NCBI GenBank assembly: GCA_030648695.1
Contig: JAUSHG010000084.1
Span: forward strand, 1-6,384
Reading direction: 5' to 3'
Length of the DNA stretch: 6,384 nucleotides
Source of the DNA: a bacterium
GTDB lineage: Bacteria; Patescibacteriota; Minisyncoccia; Phycocordibacterales; UBA10002
Shown here piece after piece: positions 1 through 6,384 of this stretch. Numbering within the stretch: the first letter of the stretch is position 1; each line of letters opens with the position of its first letter. The notes under the pieces were generated by a model. The model saw only the letters and a list, made by a program, of their open reading frames with translations. It was not told the DNA's origin and ran no database searches. The position numbers were made by a program, and so were the translations under genes.

Positions 1-81
1 AGCCGCGCCAATGCCGTCCTTTCTCTTCTGGAACTCAAAGGTCTTATCAAGGAATCTGTGGGTGAAATTCATCTGATTTAG
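1..81 (+). CDS. dprA: DprA (DNA-processing protein A), C-terminal fragment
   Basis: An open frame enters from the left edge and ends at TAG 79-81. The 26 visible residues (SRANAVLSLLELKGLIKESV, then GEIHLI) match the second half of the small winged-helix domain that ends DprA/Smf proteins, where an N-A-x-L-x-x-L-E-L-x-G-x-I pattern is followed by a short hairpin. DprA loads RecA on single-stranded DNA during natural transformation; that is family knowledge, and the Rossmann domain that would prove it is outside the window. The position directly upstream of topA is a common dprA-topA arrangement and supports the call. The gap to topA is only 72 bp and shows no terminator. Another winged-helix protein is possible, since so little is visible. 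Confidence 0.6.
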   Translation, partial: SRANAVLSLLELKGLIKESVGEIHLI

Positions 82-102
82 TTTCACTCTGTTCATCTGT
101 AA

Positions 103-126
103 TTTGAACAAAAATTTGCACAAAAA
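103..126 (+). repeat. 12-bp direct repeat in the topA leader
   Basis: Two head-to-tail copies of TTTGMACAAAAA (TTTGAACAAAAA at 103-114, TTTGCACAAAAA at 115-126) differ at one base, and a third partial TT-A rich stretch follows. The repeat lies in the short dprA-topA gap, overlapping the best -35 candidates (TTGAAC 104-109, TTGCAC 116-121). It could be a binding site or simple slippage; the sequence does not decide. Confidence 0.5.
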
Positions 127-145
127 TTCAACAACGTGTTATGGT
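116..145 (+). promoter_or_regulatory. candidate topA promoter (extended -10)
   Basis: TGT-TATGGT at 137-145 has the TGn extension and a four-of-six -10 box; TTGCAC at 116-121 is a weak -35 with an 18-bp spacer. Transcription would begin near 152, essentially at the topA ATG (154), giving a leaderless or nearly leaderless message. The alternative is read-through from dprA with GGTGAG (143-148) acting as a ribosome binding site 5 nt before the ATG. Both readings favour ATG 154, but they are mutually exclusive. Confidence 0.35.
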
Positions 146-153
146 GAGTGGCA

Positions 154-2457
<2,304 letters not shown>

Positions 2458-2460
<3 letters not shown>

Positions 2461-2482
2461 CAGAATCAATCAGATTCTGTCA
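2458..2482. repeat. 10-bp inverted repeat spanning the topA stop codon
   Basis: TGACAGAATC (2458-2467), a 5-base loop AATCA, then GATTCTGTCA (2473-2482) form a perfect stem. The first three bases are the topA TGA stop. The right arm overlaps the left end of the neighbouring dRS3-like element, so TCTGTCA can pair either with this copy of TGACAGA or with the one at 2547-2553. No T-tract follows, so it is not itself an intrinsic terminator. Confidence 0.75.
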
Positions 2483-2553
2483 TCCCCGCGCATGCGGGGA
2501 TCCAGAGATTCTAGAAATCATACCAGGATTCCCGCCTCTGCGGGAATGACAGA
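2476..2553. repeat. dRS3-like inverted-repeat element (MITE-like)
   Basis: The 78-bp unit is bounded by TCTGTCAT (2476-2483) and its complement ATGACAGA (2546-2553). Each arm is itself a hairpin: ATCCCC-N8-GGGGAT at 2482-2501 and ATTCCC-N8-GGGAAT at 2528-2547. The second matches exactly the ATTCCC-N8-GGGAAT layout described for dRS3 repeats of Neisseria, and similar units are scattered in many bacterial genomes. The centre holds the palindrome TTCTAGAA (2510-2517). It encodes no protein, and no clear target-site duplication is visible. It sits between the topA stop and the topA terminator. Mobility is inferred only from its form. Confidence 0.75.
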
Positions 2554-2601
2554 CAAGAAAAACAGCTCTCCGACTACAGTCGGAGAGCTGTTTTTCTTGT
2601 C
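2552..2601 (+). terminator. topA intrinsic terminator, perfect 23-bp stem
   Basis: Arms 2552-2574 and 2579-2601 are perfectly complementary around a TACA loop. The strong part is AACAGCTCTCCGAC with its complement; the outer A-tract (2558-2562) and T-tract (2591-2595) pair with each other, so the structure has a U-tract in both directions and could end transcription on either strand. It would end the (dprA-)topA transcript. Its left end overlaps the dRS3-like element by two bases. Confidence 0.9.
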
Positions 2602-2657
2602 CCCAGCTTCTCCCCATGCTGTACACACTTTCTGCTGTGAGCGACACCTTTCGCACG

Positions 2658-2663
2658 TATAGT
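2658..2663 (+). promoter_or_regulatory. candidate -10 box for the kinase-like gene
   Basis: TATAGT lies in the otherwise unstructured stretch 2602-2733 between the terminator and the next gene, and is followed by TGC exactly as in the stronger promoter at 4012-4020 (shared 9-mer TATAGTTGC). A 17-bp spacer would place the -35 at CTGTGA (2635-2640), which is poor. Start near 2670 would give a leader of about 64 nt containing the AAAGGA ribosome binding site at 2721-2726. I see nothing else in this stretch. Confidence 0.35.
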
Positions 2664-2733
2664 TGCTTTGGACACAGAACTTCTACCCAATTTTGTGAAT
2701 ATTCCTGAACAATGAAAACCAAAGGATGCAGTA

Positions 2734-3948
2734 ATGAATCCATTCAAGTTAAGTCCCGAGGAGCGGGACAAACGGATACTTCATGTAATCCGGGCAAGTC
2801 TCATGAAGCACAGAAGATTGCCGGGAACAGAGGAAGGACTGTGGAAAATAACCAATCTTTCCATTAAACCGTTTGAGCCGGAATCAACCTCTTCTCTGCT
2901 TCTTGTGGAGGTAGCCATCAAACTTCCCCCTAATAAAGTCCCTATTCAGTTTAAACTGGTAGTACACGGGGAAATATTCGGGCTCAATCCAATTCCACAA
3001 TTAGAACAACGGCTCTCCGCTCAGTTCGCCTCAACACTGCAGGAAGGTGCCCATCAAAATACATGGCTCCACCGGTACTTTCTAAGGAAAACGGACCAGG
3101 AAGCAAACTACGAGGCGTGTGAATCCGTCATGGAAGTTGCACGAATTCCGCTTCCTCTTCCCGGAGCAACTCTCATTCAAACCGAGCAGCTGCATGTAGA
3201 CACGAAATCCCTTTTCACATACTTCAAGGATATGGGGAATCGCGATACACTCAGTGCGGAGGACATGCATGTAGCCAAACTCATCAGCGACAAATTGCAT
3301 GAGTTGCAATCACAGAGAGAGATTCCCGTATCGTTTCCCGACATGGACAAAATCTCCCTTGATACCCTAGACCGTGAAGCGCTCGATGAAGAATACGACA
3401 CTGCGCTTATGACATGGCGGGCTCATTTCTGGAACTACCTGCGCCCCCGACCCCAAAGGAAGGGGCCGCATCCGGTGTTGACACCGGCATTGCGCCAGAA
3501 ATTCAATGCCATAATGGACATGTTTGTGGACGGGTTTGCAGGGCGGGGTGACCGTCTCGTCATTATTCACGGCGACCTGTGGGCTCCGAACATTCTGCTC
3601 AAGCAGGAACATGAACGTATCACACAAGTGCAGTTCATTGACCGTCATCGGGGACCCTATTTCGACAGGCAATTTGACTTCGGGCGCCTGCTCTTTGACG
3701 GTCTTTACTGGTTTGACGGCACTCAAAATCCCGTCTATCTAAAATGGAATAAGTACTTGCTCACCATTCACAAAAAACTTACGGGCGATCCCGAGTTGGA
3801 GGAGGCGGTCTTCTTCGGTCTTCTGTCCCGCCTGTTTTCAAAACTGCACCCTGAATCTTCCCGCGATTTTAATCCGGAACGGATTCTGCGTCTCTGTAAT
3901 GTGCTTTTTATAATGGCAGATCGGGGACGATACGAAGTAATTGTATAA
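2734..3948 (+). CDS. APH/choline-kinase-like phosphotransferase, substrate unknown
   Basis: The 404-residue soluble protein has the C-lobe signature of the aminoglycoside phosphotransferase/choline kinase fold. IIHGDLWAPNILL (residues 277-289) supplies the Brenner-type loop, with Asp281 as presumed catalytic base and Asn286. FIDRHRGPYFDRQFDFGRL (301-319) supplies the metal-binding Asp303 and the second conserved Asp315. Upstream, VAKLISDKLHELQS (180-193) resembles the helix with LHxL seen before this site in the family. The N-lobe is harder to place; Lys74 in FKLVVHGE is a possible ATP-binding lysine. The family includes antibiotic kinases but also many kinases of small alcohols, sugars and amino compounds, so a resistance role should not be assumed. 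ATG 2734 has AAAGGA 7 nt upstream. The gene is flanked by terminators on both sides, so it is probably transcribed alone. Residues 236-252 form a Pro/Arg-rich segment over GC-rich palindromic DNA. Confidence 0.8.
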   Translation: MNPFKLSPEERDKRILHVIRASLMKHRRLPGTEEGLWKITNLSIKPFEPESTSSLLLVEVAIKLPPNKVPIQFKLVVHGEIFGLNPIPQLEQRLSAQFASTLQEGAHQNTWLHRYFLRKTDQEANYEACESVMEVARIPLPLPGATLIQTEQLHVDTKSLFTYFKDMGNRDTLSAEDMHVAKLISDKLHELQSQREIPVSFPDMDKISLDTLDREALDEEYDTALMTWRAHFWNYLRPRPQRKGPHPVLTPALRQKFNAIMDMFVDGFAGRGDRLVIIHGDLWAPNILLKQEHERITQVQFIDRHRGPYFDRQFDFGRLLFDGLYWFDGTQNPVYLKWNKYLLTIHKKLTGDPELEEAVFFGLLSRLFSKLHPESSRDFNPERILRLCNVLFIMADRGRYEVIV

Positions 3949-3964
3949 GCATCTAGCTGACAAC

Positions 3965-3998
3965 TCCTCCGTTCCGCAAGGTACGGAGGACTTTTTTT
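3965..3998 (+). terminator. intrinsic terminator after the kinase-like gene
   Basis: TCCTCCGT (3965-3972) pairs with ACGGAGGA (3983-3990). Two inner C-G pairs can close a GCAA tetraloop after one T-T mismatch, and seven Ts follow at 3992-3998. It starts 16 bp after the TAA of the upstream gene. Confidence 0.88.
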
Positions 3999-4011
3999 AC
4001 CAGAGAAAATA

Positions 4012-4020
4012 TGCTATAGT
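4012..4020 (+). promoter_or_regulatory. extended -10 promoter of the first RSH gene
   Basis: TGC-TATAGT is a TGn-extended -10 box with five of six consensus bases, directly downstream of the terminator. The -35 position falls in the T-tract (3992-3997) and is not a good match, which extended -10 promoters tolerate. Start near 4027 gives a leader of about 19 nt before ATG 4046 with no Shine-Dalgarno sequence. It may also drive the second RSH gene, since no terminator separates them. Confidence 0.65.
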
Positions 4021-4045
4021 TGCCCGCACACGGGCTCCAACCTTC

Positions 4046-5539
4046 ATGACTCACACCTCAGAAGAAGTGAGACATCTTATTGAACTAGCCCATATTTCCT
4101 CTCCAGAATACCGGGCGCTTGTTGAACAAGCGTGGTTTTTTGCGTGGCGTGCTTACGGAAACAAGCAGAAGGCGGGCATTTTTCTCCGTGAGCATGCTTT
4201 TGAGACCGCAAAAATAGTTGCCGCCCTTGACCTCGGTCCGACTACCATCACCGCAGCGCTTTTGCACAGCGTGCTTCTGCACACTGACGTTCCGGAAGAC
4301 GCAATACGGGAAAAATTCGGTGAACGTACTCTTTCCCGTCTGCAGGCGCTCAAAGCCGTTTCTGTTGTGCAATACAAAGATGACCGCGCCCACGCGGAAA
4401 GCATGCTCTCCTTTTTCATTGCGGCTTCCGAAGACCTGCGGGTGCTTATCATCAAAATTACGGAACGACTTGCCCGCATGCGAAAGACAAAAGTGTTTCC
4501 GAGAAACATCAGCGATCGGGTGCTCAAGGAGACCATGACCATCTATGTGCCTCTGGCTCACCGTCTGAATCTCTGGCCCATTGCCCGTGAACTGGAGGAC
4601 CGGTGCTTCAAGCTATCCAATCCGGATGCCTACCGTTTTATCACCCGCGAAATCACGGCGCGGGAAAAACGCAGCGAAAAAGCTCTCTCTCTTCTCAAGA
4701 AGGAATTTCTCTCGTTACTCAAAAAAGCCGGAATCAAGGAGGCAACTACGGAAACCCGCATCAAAAGCGCGTGGAGCACCTTCCAGAAGCTCAAGCAGAA
4801 GGGTGCAACCACCGAACTTTTTGACATGAAGGCCGTGCGCATTATTCTCCAGACCGAAGAGGAATGCTATCGGGCGCTTGATGTCATTCATCGCAAATTC
4901 AAGCCCATTCCCGGCCGCGTCAAGGATTATATTGCCTATCCGAAAGTGAACGGGTATCAGAGCTTGCACACCACGGTCGTACTTGCGGACGAAAGCCGTG
5001 CGGAAATCCAGATTAGAACCAAACGCATGCACGAGTTTGCGCAGTTCGGCGTGGCGGCGCATGAGAACTACAAGCACCACAATCAGGCGCTTCTCACGAA
5101 GCAAATTCGGCGCTTTTTTCCTCCTCCGGAAACAAGCTCTCTGCCGCCGGTTCCCGAAGCGCGTCTGCGAAAGGTGCCGTCATTTATCCGCGAGCTCGTT
5201 GACGTGCGGGCCTACATTAGCGACCCGTTTAACGAAGGGAACAAGGGGCGCGCTGATTTCTGGCATGAGCGCATGTTCATCTTTGACGAGCATGATGCGG
5301 TTATAGAGCTCCCCCTCCGTGCAACCGTGCTTGATTTTGCGTTTGCCGCAAGCCCGTCGCGAGCCGCGCGCCTGTCGGGAGCGAAAGTGAACGGAAAGCC
5401 AGCGCTGGTTGAAACCGAACTGAAAAACGGGGACACGGTGAAGCTTGCCACCAGCAAATCCGCCAGGCCGCACAAGAGCTGGCTTTCTGCCGCACGAACC
5501 GAGCTTGCCAAAGCACAAATCAAGGCCGCGCTTGAATAA
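4046..5539 (+). CDS. RelA/SpoT homologue: (p)ppGpp synthetase with decayed hydrolase site, no ACT region
   Basis: The 497-residue protein should transfer pyrophosphate from ATP to GDP/GTP, making the stringent-response alarmone. The N-terminal HD domain keeps His50 but not the catalytic set: ALLHSVLLHTD (72-81) has Ser75 for Asp and LH for the ED pair, and KITERLARMR (137-146) has Glu140 for Asp and no HN. Hydrolysis is therefore probably lost. The synthetase domain looks intact: TRIKSAWSTFQKLKQK (237-252), FDMKAVRI with Asp260, PGRVKDYIAYPK (289-300, RxKD type), NGYQSLHTT and EIQIRT with Glu320/Gln322. A proline-rich linker leads to TGS (about 409-470: ELPLRATVLDFAF, GAKVNG, ELKNGD), where the usual IHT histidine is replaced. 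The protein stops there, while long RSHs run to about 700-750 residues. ATG 4046 is chosen because the in-frame extension to 3941 would cross the terminator and promoter. The next gene is its paralogue, 39 bp downstream. Confidence 0.92.
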   Translation: MTHTSEEVRHLIELAHISSPEYRALVEQAWFFAWRAYGNKQKAGIFLREHAFETAKIVAALDLGPTTITAALLHSVLLHTDVPEDAIREKFGERTLSRLQALKAVSVVQYKDDRAHAESMLSFFIAASEDLRVLIIKITERLARMRKTKVFPRNISDRVLKETMTIYVPLAHRLNLWPIARELEDRCFKLSNPDAYRFITREITAREKRSEKALSLLKKEFLSLLKKAGIKEATTETRIKSAWSTFQKLKQKGATTELFDMKAVRIILQTEEECYRALDVIHRKFKPIPGRVKDYIAYPKVNGYQSLHTTVVLADESRAEIQIRTKRMHEFAQFGVAAHENYKHHNQALLTKQIRRFFPPPETSSLPPVPEARLRKVPSFIRELVDVRAYISDPFNEGNKGRADFWHERMFIFDEHDAVIELPLRATVLDFAFAASPSRAARLSGAKVNGKPALVETELKNGDTVKLATSKSARPHKSWLSAARTELAKAQIKAALE

Positions 5540-5578
5540 CTGTGCCGAAACGTTAATGTAGGATACTCTAGACTATAT

Positions 5579-6384
5579 ATGTCCACTGCCGAGGAAATAA
5601 TTAAATACATGAAGAACCCGACCGTTGCCGACATGGCACTTGTCGGAAAGGCGTTTGATTTTGCCTCGCGCTCGCACAGAGAGCACAAGCGCTACTCCGG
5701 AGAGCCGTACTTCACGCACCTCTTTGAAACCGCAAAGATTCTGGCTGAACTCGGAACCGGCGCCGCGGCAATCGCCGCAGGATTCCTTCATGATGCCATA
5801 GAGGATGTCGGGGTCTCTGCGGAAACCATTGACAAGGAATTCGGGGCGGAAGTGCGCATGCTCGTTGAAGGTGTCACCAAATTGGGGCATTTCCGATACC
5901 GGGGCGTTGACCGCTATTCAGAGAGTTTGCGCCGCCTCTTTGTTGCCAGCTCAAAAGATGTCCGCGTACTTATCATCAAGCTCGCAGACCGTCTGCACAA
6001 CATGCGCACGCTCGCGCATGTGCCTGTGGAGAAACAAAAACGCATTGCCACGGAAACCCTTGAAATTTACGCGCCGATTGCCTACCGCCTTGGCATTCGC
6101 AAAATAAACCGCGAACTGGAGGAGCTTGCGTTCCCGTTCGCCTGTCCGGAAGAGTATGAAAAGGTGAAGCACCTTGCCAAAGAAAAAAGCGCGGACCTGG
6201 AGCGGCGGCTGGAGAAATTCCACAAATCGCTCCTCAAGGGTCTGACCCGACACGGACTGACACAATTCGCCACCAACCATCGCATCAAGGGCCTGTACAG
6301 CTTGTTTATGAAGCTCAAAAACAAGGAGTGGGATTTAGCGAAGGTCTTTGACGTCCTCGCCATCAGAATCATCGTTCCTACGGT
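5579..6384 (+). CDS. RelA/SpoT homologue with intact (p)ppGpp hydrolase domain, 3' truncated by window
   Basis: The frame is open to the right edge; 268 residues are visible. The HD domain has every catalytic element: PYFTH (His47), FLHDAIED (His71-Asp72, Glu75-Asp76) and KLADRLHNMRTL (Asp137, Asn141), so manganese-dependent removal of the 3'-pyrophosphate is expected. ETLEIYAPIAYRLGI (159-173) is the typical end of this domain. The synthetase domain begins with HRIKGLYSLFMKLKNK (234-249) and FDVLAIRIIV (257-266), of the right pattern, but its catalytic part and any TGS/ACT domains lie outside. It may be bifunctional (Rel-like) or mainly a hydrolase (SpoT-like). ATG 5579 lacks a Shine-Dalgarno sequence; a weak GATACT (5562-5567) could be a private -10, or the gene is co-transcribed with the upstream paralogue. 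Both genes are in the same frame, separated by one TAA and 13 sense codons. Confidence 0.93.
   Translation, partial: MSTAEEIIKYMKNPTVADMALVGKAFDFASRSHREHKRYSGEPYFTHLFETAKILAELGTGAAAIAAGFLHDAIEDVGVSAETIDKEFGAEVRMLVEGVTKLGHFRYRGVDRYSESLRRLFVASSKDVRVLIIKLADRLHNMRTLAHVPVEKQKRIATETLEIYAPIAYRLGIRKINRELEELAFPFACPEEYEKVKHLAKEKSADLERRLEKFHKSLLKGLTRHGLTQFATNHRIKGLYSLFMKLKNKEWDLAKVFDVLAIRIIVPT

Noticed and set aside
2712..2867. 51-codon frame starting ATGAAAACC just before the kinase-like gene
   Set aside because: It overlaps the real start in another frame, has no good ribosome binding site, and the peptide has no recognisable pattern.
3472..3487. CCGGTGT-TG-ACACCGG as a regulatory operator
   Set aside because: It lies deep in a coding gene, has a 2-base loop, and a 7-bp inverted repeat is expected about once by chance in a window of this size.
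3941..4045. N-terminal extension of the first RSH gene by 35 codons, starting inside the kinase-like gene
   Set aside because: It would cross the terminator at 3965-3998 and the extended -10 box at 4012-4020, and its residues have no RSH-like character; homology begins after ATG 4046.
4046..5539. First RSH gene as a pseudogene
   Set aside because: Hydrolase residues are lost, but the frame is uninterrupted, the synthetase motifs are conserved and the gene has a promoter; RelA shows that hydrolase loss alone is compatible with function.

Overview
The window reads as a bacterial chromosome segment of roughly even base composition. All genes are on the + strand: the 3' end of a probable dprA (1-81), complete topA (154-2460), a phosphotransferase-like gene of unknown substrate (2734-3948), and two consecutive RelA/SpoT homologues (4046-5539, and 5579 running off the right edge). 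Stops are TGA once and TAA twice, so the standard code fits. Compact genes, palindromic repeats in coding and non-coding DNA, TGn-TATAGT-type promoters and a shortened RSH protein would suit a Candidate Phyla Radiation (Patescibacteria) genome, but this is inference and no marker gene here proves it.

Region 1 (1-2601): the C-terminal winged-helix end of DprA is followed by topoisomerase I, a neighbour order common in bacteria. TopA has intact catalytic motifs and four C-terminal cysteine-rich modules. Its most striking feature is 99 bp at 1321-1419: two tandem double-hairpin palindromic units of 48 and 51 bp, both in frame, adding 33 residues in a presumed surface loop. After the topA stop come a 10-bp inverted repeat that includes the stop codon, a 78-bp dRS3-like inverted-repeat element, and a perfect 23-bp-stem terminator whose tip is the same CTCCGACT-NN-AGTCGGAG palindrome as the first repeat unit inside topA.

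Region 2 (2602-4020): an independently transcribed APH/choline-kinase-fold gene with its own ribosome binding site and an intrinsic terminator, followed at once by an extended -10 promoter for the next gene.

Region 3 (4046-6384): two adjacent RSH genes for (p)ppGpp metabolism. The first keeps the synthetase motifs, but its HD hydrolase site is broken (HD to HS, ED to LH, ADRLHN to TERLAR), its TGS domain lacks the usual histidine, and it ends right after TGS with no ACT/zinc-finger region. The second has a fully canonical HD hydrolase site and the beginning of a synthetase domain. The pair looks like a RelA/SpoT-style division of labour (dedicated maker plus hydrolase or bifunctional enzyme) built in tandem by duplication. 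No tRNA, rRNA, CRISPR array or transposase gene is seen.
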